This document shows positions 50,913 to 58,738 of a DNA stretch of 64,000 nt, one piece after another (the first letter of the stretch is position 1; each line of letters opens with the position of its first letter). This DNA is from Chitinophagales bacterium (GTDB lineage Bacteria > Bacteroidota > Bacteroidia > Chitinophagales > Chitinophagaceae). The position numbers and the translations under genes were made by a program. The notes under the pieces are model-generated. The model did no database searches and was not told the DNA's origin. It saw only the letters and a list, made by a program, of their open reading frames with translations. The stretch spans positions 687,001-751,000 of the forward strand of contig JAFLBK010000001.1 of NCBI GenBank assembly GCA_017303335.1. Direction: 5' to 3'.

Positions 50913-53804
50913 TTAAAATGGACGAAAGCCGCCGCCAGATCCACCCATCCTTTCTCTTTCAAAGCCAGAATTACTACCCGGCTTGGCCGTTCCGAAATTT
51001 TTCAAATTGTAGGTGAACGTGAGCATGAAATACTGGCGAAGCACCTGGTTCTGCACATCCTGGATATAAGAGTCCGTCGCAGTACGGGTAATACTTTGAT
51101 TTTGTTTCAACAGGTCGAATACCGTCAGTTTCAGTTCCGCCTGTTGCTTTTTCAGGAATTTCTTTCCAATGCCCGCATTCCACAACCAATAACGCTGGTT
51201 AAACCCGCCGGAGAGGCCACTATAACTCTGGTTGCTTATATCATTCTGAATAAACCAGCCTTTCTTACTCAGGAGATTAAGCTGAGCTCCGGCAGACTGC
51301 TGAACATATTTATTATCAAGGCTTGGCTGAATGGAGTTTATTACATTGTTGAAATTAACGGAGTAATTGATATTAAAATCCACATACTCACTGATATTAC
51401 TTGCCAGCACAACACCGGCATTGTAGACATAGGATTTAGAGTTGTTCCGGATATTATTGATTAACCCGGGTGTATTTCCATAGGTAAACCCGCCATTAAT
51501 ACTCAGGTTTGATTTCATGAATTTAAGCGGCATAGCGTAGGTAATAAATGAGCGAAAGCTCCAGTATCCGTCAACGTTCACGGGTTTACTAAGCTGAGAG
51601 CCTTTGTACAAGGTAACCGAACTGTTCAGAACACTGTCTTTGGTTGCTGTATAGGTGGCATTGGTTATATAGTTGCTGTTCTGCTGCAGGAATACATTAA
51701 AAAACAAACTCTTTGACTTTGCTGTATTTGTATAGGTATACCTCGCACTCAGCACATTACCCACCTGTTGTTTAAGATTGGGGTTGCCTGCTGTGACGAA
51801 AAGAGGGTTGTTATTGTTATACACATCCTGCAATTGCGTTACAGAAGGTGTATTTGTATTTGCCCTGTAAAAAACACGGATGCTGTTCCGGGCGTTGAAC
51901 TTTTTGGTCCACATAAGATTCGGAAGAACATTATTAAAGTTTTTACTTACCCGTACCGGAGATGGGTATGTACGGTCACTGGTCAGTTCTGTGTACTGGT
52001 AAGACAGGCCTACTGAAAACATATTATCCCTGTCGCCCAGGCGATATGTAACCCCGGTATTGTGCTTGATTGTTACATTATCAAATTTGTTGGAAAGAGA
52101 ATCATCAAAGAGTGTGTATTTACCTCCTACATGATCATACTGATATACTTCCTGGTCGGATTTATTTTTTGCGTACGAAGGGGTATAGCTTATCTGCAAT
52201 TGGCCCTTTTTTCCTATGGGTTCTGTATATGAAACATTTGCCCCCAATTGATACCCGCTTGTAATCAACCCTGTATATTGCTGTAATGAATCACTCGATA
52301 CTCCTCCGGGCGTATAATAATCATTGATATTATATATATATGTATCCCCATCCCTCTTATTCAGTGTCGTATTGAAATTCACCGAAAGCGTTCTGCCTCG
52401 TTTTGCAAACGAGTGGCGAAACAGGATGTTGTTACTGAAATTGTAGCCAAAATTCTTACTGTCGCTGTTATTGATCGACCGGCTGATGCTGTCTGTAGGC
52501 GAGTATGTGTTATAGCCCGATATGTCTTTAATGGAGGTATTGTCCTGGAAACTCAGGTTGGGCGTGATTATGATAGAGTTTTTATCATTGATCTTGTAAT
52601 TCAGCCTGAAATTGATGCGATGATTAAAGTTCTTTGAGTTGGAAACAGCATTTTCATTGTAGTATTGATTTTTCCCGGAAAGTTGAAAATTTTCCGTGTT
52701 CGAAAACTGGTCATTGTTTGTATTGCTGTTATTGAAAAAATAGCTTCCTGAAACTTCTGCCTTCTTTTTCTTACCCCATATATCCGAAAAGTTCAGGCCA
52801 AATGAATTGGTTTTACTGATCCCGGTCTGCTGCCCAACGGTAAAGTTGTTATTGTTACCACCGAATCCGCCGCCACCAAAATTTCCACCACCGCCACGAC
52901 CACCACCACGACCGCCGCCGCCGCCACCCGAACTTGTAACTCCCAGCAAATCCTGCGAAGCGAAATTTTGCTGGTTCACATTATTGGTCAATCCCACAAA
53001 TGTAAGCCGGAGGTTATTCTTGAATAAGCTCACATTACCCCCCGCATTGTAGGTTCCCTGGGTACCGGCCCCTGCATAAACACGACCAAACTGCCCATTC
53101 CGCATACCTTGTTTGGTAACGATGTTGATCGATTTTATGCTATTGCCATCATCAAACCCGGTGAACTGGGCCTGGTCGCTCAATTTATCAAACACCTGTA
53201 TTTTGTCTATCACCGAAGCCGGCAGGTTACGCAGGGCTGCGGTTGCATCATCCCCAAAAAAATCACGCCCATCTACGGTTACTTTACGTATCTGATCGCC
53301 ACCCGATGTAACATTGCCATCTTTATCAATCGTTACGCCCGGCAGTTTTTTGATCATATCCTCCGCATTTGCATCAGGGTTCACCTTCAACTCACTTGCG
53401 TTGAACTCGAGCGTATCTCCCTTTTGTTGCACCACGGGTTTTTTTGCCTTAACTGAAACTTCCGCCAGGTTTTTCGGCTGCTTGGAAAGATTAAAAACAA
53501 GCGGCTCCTTATTACTTGCCTGCAGATTGATTACCTGCGAAACAACATCATAATCGAGCATACTGGTTAACAAACGGTATTTATCCACCACCAAGCCGGT
53601 AAAGGCAAATTCTCCTTTTGCATTTGTGAGAACCGTTTTGGGGTTGAGAGAGTCTTTTTGGGCTATCAATGTAACCGTGGCGCCGGAAATGGGGGTTTTG
53701 CTGTCTTTATCCAAAAGCCGCCCTTTAAGAGTGAGGGTTTGCGCCTGGGTAACCATAAATCCTAAACTGAAAAGAAGTACGAGTAGTGCGGGTTTTAATC
53801 TCAT
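50913..53804 (-). CDS. Outer-membrane beta-barrel receptor, TonB-dependent-like
   Basis: A 963-residue outer-membrane protein. After the signal peptide (MRLKPALLVLLFSLGFMVTQAQ) comes a carboxypeptidase-regulatory-like domain (LKGRLLDKDSKTPISGATVTLI, about 24-110) and a plug domain (NAEDMIKKLPGVTIDKDGNVTSGGDQIRKVTVDGRDFFGDD, about 145-190). The rest is an OMP_b-brl_3-type barrel. A Gly-rich stretch (about 290-320, SSGGGGGGRGGGRGGGG...) interrupts an early loop and the C terminus ends GGSGGGFRPF. No TonB box or STN signalling domain was seen. It is first in a unit with the sigma factor, so the pair may be co-regulated. The ligand is unknown. Confidence 0.82.
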   Translation of the reverse strand: MRLKPALLVLLFSLGFMVTQAQTLTLKGRLLDKDSKTPISGATVTLIAQKDSLNPKTVLTNAKGEFAFTGLVVDKYRLLTSMLDYDVVSQVINLQASNKEPLVFNLSKQPKNLAEVSVKAKKPVVQQKGDTLEFNASELKVNPDANAEDMIKKLPGVTIDKDGNVTSGGDQIRKVTVDGRDFFGDDATAALRNLPASVIDKIQVFDKLSDQAQFTGFDDGNSIKSINIVTKQGMRNGQFGRVYAGAGTQGTYNAGGNVSLFKNNLRLTFVGLTNNVNQQNFASQDLLGVTSSGGGGGGRGGGRGGGGNFGGGGFGGNNNNFTVGQQTGISKTNSFGLNFSDIWGKKKKAEVSGSYFFNNSNTNNDQFSNTENFQLSGKNQYYNENAVSNSKNFNHRINFRLNYKINDKNSIIITPNLSFQDNTSIKDISGYNTYSPTDSISRSINNSDSKNFGYNFSNNILFRHSFAKRGRTLSVNFNTTLNKRDGDTYIYNINDYYTPGGVSSDSLQQYTGLITSGYQLGANVSYTEPIGKKGQLQISYTPSYAKNKSDQEVYQYDHVGGKYTLFDDSLSNKFDNVTIKHNTGVTYRLGDRDNMFSVGLSYQYTELTSDRTYPSPVRVSKNFNNVLPNLMWTKKFNARNSIRVFYRANTNTPSVTQLQDVYNNNNPLFVTAGNPNLKQQVGNVLSARYTYTNTAKSKSLFFNVFLQQNSNYITNATYTATKDSVLNSSVTLYKGSQLSKPVNVDGYWSFRSFITYAMPLKFMKSNLSINGGFTYGNTPGLINNIRNNSKSYVYNAGVVLASNISEYVDFNINYSVNFNNVINSIQPSLDNKYVQQSAGAQLNLLSKKGWFIQNDISNQSYSGLSGGFNQRYWLWNAGIGKKFLKKQQAELKLTVFDLLKQNQSITRTATDSYIQDVQNQVLRQYFMLTFTYNLKNFGTAKPGSNSGFERERMGGSGGGFRPF

Positions 53805-53999
53805 AATTTATTATTGTACCGTATTAGACGACGCAAGAGAAGGAAACTGTCGTCACCCGGACTACCAAATAACCCTCCATACAAATACGGCCTTTCACAT
53901 GGATAAAAGGACTTTTGACTGGATTAACGGGGAGGCCGTCATTGGCTGAAAATTCCCTTTTTAGGATTAACTTGCATGCCTAAATTTTAAACGACTCGT

Positions 54000-54506
54000 A
54001 TGGAATACAGCAAATTAGTAGCAGTTACCGGGTTGCCCGGGCTTTTCGAATTATTATCTTCAAAATCAGACGGAGGCGTTGTAAGGTCATTGGAAGATAA
54101 CAGTACAAAGTTCGTGAGCAGCCGTGTGCACAATTTCTCACATCTCGAAAGCATCGAAGTATATACAACCAAGGATAATGTAAACCTGGTGGATATTTTT
54201 AAGGCGATGAGCGAAAGTAAAACCAAGCTGCCGGCAGAGAATGACAATGCCGCTATAAAGAAATACTTTGAGAAAGTTTACCCGGATATGGACTTCAGCA
54301 GGGTATACGCCAGCGATATGAAAAAAATGGTGAAATGGTTTGGAGTATTAACTGCGAACAAGATAGAAATCAAGCTATCCGAAGTTCCTGCCGAGTCAGC
54401 TGAAAATACGCCGGCAGAAACCAAACCAAAAGTGGTTGAGACCAAGGCCGCGGCTGTAAAGAATGCCCCTGCCAAAAAGATAAACACACCCCGGAAAATG
54501 GCTTAA
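54000..54506 (+). CDS. DUF5606 domain protein
   Basis: A 168-residue cytoplasmic protein of a conserved Bacteroidetes family: YSKLVAVTGLPGLFELLSSKSDGGVVRSLEDNSTKFVSSRVHNFSHLESIEVYT in the N-terminal part and VYPDMDFSRVYASDMKKMVKWFGVL in the middle. The last 45 residues are Ala/Pro/Lys-rich and probably disordered. The function is unknown. A -7-like TAACTTGC at about 53969 precedes it. A terminator follows, so it is its own unit. Confidence 0.82.
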   Translation: MEYSKLVAVTGLPGLFELLSSKSDGGVVRSLEDNSTKFVSSRVHNFSHLESIEVYTTKDNVNLVDIFKAMSESKTKLPAENDNAAIKKYFEKVYPDMDFSRVYASDMKKMVKWFGVLTANKIEIKLSEVPAESAENTPAETKPKVVETKAAAVKNAPAKKINTPRKMA

Positions 54507-54551
54507 GCTTTTTCAGGAATTATCACAATCACAACGGATGTACCAGTACTG

Positions 54552-54584
54552 ATCCTGCCATTATACCAACTGGCAGGATTTTTA
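54552..54584 (+). terminator. Terminator after the DUF5606 gene
   Basis: A 9-bp stem ATCCTGCCA (54552-54560) / TGGCAGGAT (54571-54579) with a 10-base loop, followed by a T run. It lies between the DUF5606 and M3 peptidase genes. Confidence 0.8.
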
Positions 54585-54604
54585 AATTCGAACAACCACG
54601 TATC

Positions 54605-56323
54605 ATGTCCCACGTTTATAGCGCTGATATTAAAAAACTTCCCCGCCATTTTTTGCCCGTCGATTTTACCGTAACCGATTGGGAAACCCTGGAACCCTAT
54701 TTTAAAAACCTGCTGGAGCGTGAATTCCAGACCAAGGAAGATCTTGAGCAATGGCTGAGGGACCAGAGTGAACTGGAAGCCATGGTAAATGAAGATGCCT
54801 GCTGGCGGCAGATCAAGATGACCTGTGATACGGAAAACAAAGCCCTGGAAGAAGCCTTTAATTATTTCTTTACCGAGATACAGCCTAAGATTCAACCCTA
54901 TGCCGACGCATTGAACAAAAAGCTGGTCAATCATCCGCTTACCCGGGAACTTGACCCCGTTAAATACCACACCTACCTGCGCAACATCCGGAAAAACATT
55001 GAATTATTCCGGGAAGAAAACATTCCTTTACAGGCAGAACTTGCTGTAATGCAGCAGCAGTATGGAGCTGTTGCCGGAAAGATGACCGTTACGGTGGAGG
55101 GAAAAGAATATACCCTGCAGCAGGCGGCTAAATTCCTTGAAAATCCTAACCGTAGTACCCGCGAAGAGGTGTACCGGAAAATCAATGACCGCAGACTGGC
55201 AGACAAGGATACGCTTAATACACTTTATGACCAGTTGATTGAAAAAAGAAACCAGGAAGCATTGAACGCCGGTTTTTCCAATTATCGTGACTATCGTTTT
55301 AAAGAACTGGGACGCTTTGACTACACAAAAGAAAACTGCTATGCGTTTCACCAAGCGGTGAAGCAGCACGTTTTACCCCTGGTCAATATCATCTACCAGG
55401 AAAAGAAGAAAAAACTGGGCGTTGATACGCTTCGGCCCTGGGATATCGATGCGGAACCTGCTGGCGTAAAACCGCTGCAACCATTCGAATCCGGCGATGA
55501 GCTCATTCAACGATCCATCGATTGCTTTGCCAGGCTGCGGCCTTTCTTCGGCGAATGCCTGAAAAGAATGCAGGAGATGCGGCATCTTGACCTGGAAAGC
55601 CGTAAAGGCAAGGCCCCCGGTGGATATAATTGTCCCCTGGCCGAGAGCGGAGCGCCTTTCATTTTTATGAACGCGGCAGGCCAAATGCAGGATGTGATCA
55701 CCATGCTGCATGAAGGCGGACATGCCATTCACTCTTTCCTGGCACACCCGCTGGAGTTAAATGGTTTTAAGGAATACCCGATGGAAATCGCGGAAGTGGC
55801 AAGCATGAGCATGGAGTTGATGACCATGGAAGAGTGGGATAGTTTCTTTTCAAGTGAAGAAGACCTGCGACGGGCCAAAGAGCACCAGCTGGAACGGGTG
55901 ATCACCATATTTCCCTGGATCGCCATCATCGACAAATTTCAGCATTGGGTATATGAACACCCCTCACACACCCACGACCAGCGTACGGATGCCTGGGTAA
56001 GTATTCTGAAAGAGTTTCAGGATGACGTAGTGGATTACAGCGGACTGGAAACATATCGCAGTAATCTCTGGCAAAAACAACTGCATCTTTTTGAAGTTCC
56101 ATTTTATTACATCGAGTACGGCATCGCACAATTGGGCGCCATCGGAATGTGGATGCAATTCAGGCAAAACAAACAAAAGGCGCTGGACAACTACTGCAAG
56201 GCCCTGGCACTGGGAGGTACTCAAACATTACCCCGTCTTTACGAAGCCGCAGGGCTGCAATTCGATTTCAGCCCGGAACGCATCAAGGTATTGATGGAGT
56301 TTGTAAAAAGTGAAATGGAATGA
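54605..56323 (+). CDS. M3 family oligoendopeptidase (PepF-like)
   Basis: A 572-residue zinc metallopeptidase that degrades oligopeptides in the cytoplasm; there is no signal peptide. The zinc site HEGGH is at 369-373 in MLHEGGHAIHSF, with the third ligand Glu about 25 residues later in MEIAEVASMSMELM. The GGYNCPLAESGAPFIFMNAAG block upstream and YYIEYGIAQLGAIGMWMQFRQN near the C terminus are typical of M3 (PepF/oligopeptidase F-like) enzymes. The stop codon abuts the stop of the convergent Fur-family gene with no intervening base. Confidence 0.93.
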   Translation: MSHVYSADIKKLPRHFLPVDFTVTDWETLEPYFKNLLEREFQTKEDLEQWLRDQSELEAMVNEDACWRQIKMTCDTENKALEEAFNYFFTEIQPKIQPYADALNKKLVNHPLTRELDPVKYHTYLRNIRKNIELFREENIPLQAELAVMQQQYGAVAGKMTVTVEGKEYTLQQAAKFLENPNRSTREEVYRKINDRRLADKDTLNTLYDQLIEKRNQEALNAGFSNYRDYRFKELGRFDYTKENCYAFHQAVKQHVLPLVNIIYQEKKKKLGVDTLRPWDIDAEPAGVKPLQPFESGDELIQRSIDCFARLRPFFGECLKRMQEMRHLDLESRKGKAPGGYNCPLAESGAPFIFMNAAGQMQDVITMLHEGGHAIHSFLAHPLELNGFKEYPMEIAEVASMSMELMTMEEWDSFFSSEEDLRRAKEHQLERVITIFPWIAIIDKFQHWVYEHPSHTHDQRTDAWVSILKEFQDDVVDYSGLETYRSNLWQKQLHLFEVPFYYIEYGIAQLGAIGMWMQFRQNKQKALDNYCKALALGGTQTLPRLYEAAGLQFDFSPERIKVLMEFVKSEME

Positions 56324-56737
56324 TCACCGGCAGTCGTCGCAAACGCCGCTGATCACCAGGTCGGCCTGCCGTTGCTGGTACCCCTTGGGCAATTTTACCT
56401 CCGGAATAGCGACGTGCTCAAGGCAGATCGTTTTGTCGCATACATCGCAAATGAAATGGACATGATTATCATGGTGATGCCCTGCCTCGCAATTATCTTT
56501 GCACAAGGCGTATAAAATAGAATTGTCGGTGGTGGGAATGTTGTGAATGATCCCCTTCTCTACAAAGGTCTGAAGCGTTCTGTATACGGTAACACGGTCA
56601 AAACCGGCGTCTATCTTTTTCTCCACATCGGCATGGGCCAGGGCCCCGTCACTTTTCAGAAACAACTCCAGTATCTTCCTCCGCCCTTCGGTAACGCTAA
56701 GCTGATTCCTTTTTAATATGTCCATTAACTGATCCAT
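56324..56737 (-). CDS. Fur-family metalloregulator
   Basis: A 137-residue repressor. The winged-helix DNA-binding half (1-80) has LSVTEGRRKILELFL and GFDRVTVYRTLQTFVEKGII. The dimerisation half has HHHDNHVHFICDVCDKTICLEHV and a final CDDC, forming a Cys4 structural zinc site plus a His-rich sensing site. It could be Fur, Zur or PerR-like; sequence alone does not decide. It is transcribed with the SCO gene (6-base gap). A palindrome in the divergent promoter region upstream of that operon and of the MerC gene is a likely target. Confidence 0.88.
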   Translation of the reverse strand: MDQLMDILKRNQLSVTEGRRKILELFLKSDGALAHADVEKKIDAGFDRVTVYRTLQTFVEKGIIHNIPTTDNSILYALCKDNCEAGHHHDNHVHFICDVCDKTICLEHVAIPEVKLPKGYQQRQADLVISGVCDDCR

Positions 56738-56743
56738 ACTTGA

Positions 56744-57481
56744 TTAATTGGGGTTGTTGCTGAACCCGTTCATAAAACGCGGTGTGGTTATCTTTTCTTT
56801 CAACAGGCCTTTGATGTCATCAATCAGCTTATCCACTTCGCTGTTATCCAACCCGTCGTAGGCCATACCCCGCACACGCCCCATTTTATCCACCAGGGCG
56901 AAGAACTGGGTATGGATGAACTGGTCTTTTACCGGTAATGTGGTATCGGGCTTACCATTATCGATCCCATATGCCTGCCTGGCCATCTTATAGAGTTGAT
57001 CTTTGTTACCGGTTAGGAACTGCCAGTTCGAATTTGCCGGTATAGGTTTATGCACGGGCGCCGTATCCAGGTTAATCTTATAAGAACCATCATTGTTCCG
57101 AATCAATATACCATTCACCATCTTTTCCTCATAGGCCTTCAGCAAGGGTACAGAATCTGTTTCGGGCATGCAGGTATGAGACAGGATCATGAAGCCGGGT
57201 TCATTCTTAAAGACGTCGTACACCCGGCGCATATTCGCATTCATCTTCGGGCAAATGCCCCGGCAGGTTGTGAAGAAATATTCAGCCACATACACCTTGC
57301 CTTCCACCTCACGTTCGGTAATCGTCTTGCCGTCCTGGTTTACAAAGGAGAATTCACCCACTTTATCATTACGAACCGGCAGATTCGATTTTGAAAAATC
57401 ATAGTTACTGAATACCGCCAGGTAAAAACCACCCAGCAATACCACAAAAAAGGCAACATACAACAGCAATTTCCTGGACAT
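56744..57481 (-). CDS. SCO1/SenC family copper chaperone-like protein
   Basis: A 245-residue membrane-anchored thioredoxin-fold protein. An N-terminal helix (KLLLYVAFFVVLLGGFYLAVF) anchors it to the cytoplasmic membrane facing out. The copper-binding pair Cys73/Cys77 is in FTTCRGICPKM, and the conserved His is in FIHTQFFALVDKMGRVRG. SCO proteins deliver copper to cytochrome oxidase CuA or act as thiol reductases. The following Fur-family gene 6 bases on suggests metal-dependent control of the pair. A perfect -7 box lies upstream. Confidence 0.9.
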   Translation of the reverse strand: MSRKLLLYVAFFVVLLGGFYLAVFSNYDFSKSNLPVRNDKVGEFSFVNQDGKTITEREVEGKVYVAEYFFTTCRGICPKMNANMRRVYDVFKNEPGFMILSHTCMPETDSVPLLKAYEEKMVNGILIRNNDGSYKINLDTAPVHKPIPANSNWQFLTGNKDQLYKMARQAYGIDNGKPDTTLPVKDQFIHTQFFALVDKMGRVRGMAYDGLDNSEVDKLIDDIKGLLKEKITTPRFMNGFSNNPN

Positions 57482-57498
57482 AAGAACCTCATTTTTGG

Positions 57499-57506
57499 CA
57501 AATTTA
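57499..57506 (-). promoter_or_regulatory. -7 element of the SCO-Fur operon
   Basis: Minus strand TAAATTTG, a perfect TAnnTTTG box, 17 bases before the SCO ATG. A matching -33 TTTG is not evident at 17-23 bases. Confidence 0.45.
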
Positions 57507-57543
57507 CAACCCTTCGGGTAGGTTTAGGTCAGGCAGCTTATTT

Positions 57544-57574
57544 TTTGCAACAATATTGCATTTTCGTATTTTTG
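57544..57574 (+). promoter_or_regulatory. Promoter of the MerC-like gene with internal palindrome
   Basis: TTTG at 57544-57547, exactly 19 bases, then TATTTTTG at 57567-57574: full agreement with TTTG-N19-TAnnTTTG. The ATG is 8 bases further. Between the boxes lies TGCAA-CAATA-TTGCA (57546-57560), an inverted repeat placed where a repressor would block RNA polymerase. Confidence 0.7.
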
Positions 57575-57582
57575 TCCTTCGT

Positions 57583-57975
57583 ATGAATGTAAAAATGAAC
57601 TGGGACGCTGTTGGCATCAGCACCTCTGTGCTTTGTGCCATCCACTGTGCGCTGTTGCCCATCCTTGTAACAACACTCCCTGTTTTTGGCGTTAACATCA
57701 TTCACAATGGTTTTTTTGAATGGGGCATGATTGCCCTGGCCTTTGCCATCGGTTCGTATTCATTGTTTCATGGGTTTATTAAACACCACCGGTCCTTTCT
57801 TCCCGTAGCGATCTTTTCCATTGGCTTTCTTTTCCTTGTGCTGAAACAATTTTACGACGGCCGGCTTTCACTCCTGTTCCTTTTCATTGCCGTGGCCTGT
57901 ATCATCAGCGCTCATTTCTACAACTACCGACTTTGCCACCGGAGCAAATGCAATTCACCGCATCACAAACATTGA
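57583..57975 (+). CDS. MerC-like membrane protein
   Basis: A 130-residue protein with four membrane helices and the MerC feature of a paired Cys in the first helix (STSVLCAIHCALLPI, Cys at about 19 and 23), which in MerC carries metal across the membrane. The C-terminal tail CHRSKCNSPHHKH is rich in Cys and His and should bind metal. Bacteroidetes MerC-like proteins often occur without other mer genes, as here, so mercury specificity is doubtful; zinc or copper is possible given the neighbouring SCO and Fur-family genes. ATG 57583 is set by the promoter, which would make an earlier start untranscribed. Confidence 0.82.
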   Translation: MNVKMNWDAVGISTSVLCAIHCALLPILVTTLPVFGVNIIHNGFFEWGMIALAFAIGSYSLFHGFIKHHRSFLPVAIFSIGFLFLVLKQFYDGRLSLLFLFIAVACIISAHFYNYRLCHRSKCNSPHHKH

Positions 57976-58009
57976 TACGGCGTATTGAACTGTCTTTTAT
58001 TGCTTACTT

Positions 58010-58027
58010 TGTCTGAACATTCAGTCA
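58010..58027. promoter_or_regulatory. Predicted TetR-type operator upstream of NTF2-like gene
   Basis: TGTCTGAA-CA-TTCAGTCA: the arms differ at one of eight positions, and the form resembles TGACTGA...TCAGTCA operators of TetR/AcrR regulators. It lies just after a -7-like TTACTTTG (58004-58011) and 14 bases before the ATG at 58042. No TetR gene is in the window. Confidence 0.45.
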
Positions 58028-58041
58028 GTTAATCTTTTTGT

Positions 58042-58470
58042 ATGAAAACAACATTGCTGTTCGTCGCTTTTTCTGTTTGCACCAGCCTCCACGCTTTCGC
58101 ACAATCCGGAGATGAAAGAGCCATACGGGAGTTACTGGAAACCCAGCGCAAAGCCTGGAACAAGGGAGATATCGAATTGTTTATGCAGGGATACTGGCGA
58201 AGCGACTCACTTATGTTCATCGGTAAGAGCGGGGTGACATATGGATGGGAGAATACGCTAAAGAATTATAAAAGAGGATATCCCGATACCGCAGCCATGG
58301 GTAAGCTTCGCTTTGACATCCTGCAGGTACGAAGGCTGGCCGGCGACTACTATTTTGTCACCGGTAAATGGCAGCTTACAATAGTAAGCGGAAATCAGGC
58401 AGGGCATTTCACGTTATTGTTCCGAAAAATCAACGACCAATGGGTGATCGTTGCCGATCACAGCAGCTGA
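58042..58470 (+). CDS. Secreted NTF2/SnoaL-like protein (DUF4440 type)
   Basis: A 142-residue protein with a signal peptide (MKTTLLFVAFSVCTSLHAFAQ) and one NTF2-like domain: DERAIRELLETQRKAWNKGDIELFMQGYWRSDSLMFIG, GDYYFVTGKWQLTI, and HFTLLFRKINDQWVIVADHSS. The DUF4440 branch includes calcium/calmodulin-kinase association-like and SnoaL-like ligand-binding proteins; the ligand is unknown. It follows a palindromic operator. Its stop abuts the stop of the convergent gene with no spacing. Confidence 0.8.
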   Translation: MKTTLLFVAFSVCTSLHAFAQSGDERAIRELLETQRKAWNKGDIELFMQGYWRSDSLMFIGKSGVTYGWENTLKNYKRGYPDTAAMGKLRFDILQVRRLAGDYYFVTGKWQLTIVSGNQAGHFTLLFRKINDQWVIVADHSS

Positions 58471-58689
58471 TCACAGTTTCCATTTTCGTTTCAGGTGAAG
58501 AATAAGGGCAATTAAAGATGCCAGGGATAAAACATAATACACATAGTTTTTCCAACCGGGCGTATCCTCAAAATAGGCCAGCCCTTTATACATTCCGGCA
58601 AACACATTCAGCATCATCCACAACAGCAGCAGCGAGATGGTTTGCATGATCCTGACAAGGAACTCTCTCGTATTGTCTTCCATCCCCAT
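58471..58689 (-). CDS. Small two-helix membrane protein, unknown function
   Basis: A 72-residue protein with two hydrophobic helices at about 12-32 and 47-64, an acidic N terminus (MEDNTREF) and a basic end (LKRKWKL), placing the C terminus in the cytoplasm. I do not recognise the family. The start could be Met1 or Met3. It is convergent with the NTF2-like gene and 49 bases downstream of the lysozyme gene on the same strand. Confidence 0.55.
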   Translation of the reverse strand: MGMEDNTREFLVRIMQTISLLLLWMMLNVFAGMYKGLAYFEDTPGWKNYVYYVLSLASLIALILHLKRKWKL

Positions 58690-58738
58690 AATGTATACTG
58701 TTGGCGTTTTTACTGTTTAAAAATACTTATTCGCCGCG

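Noticed and set aside
50284..53804. A FecAR-type iron-uptake signalling system
   Set aside because: The receptor has no STN domain and there is no FecR-like protein; the 112-residue membrane protein is too short and different.
57583..57975. A mercury-resistance operon
   Set aside because: Only a MerC-like gene is present; merR, merT, merP and merA are absent. The family is common in Bacteroidetes without mercury genes.
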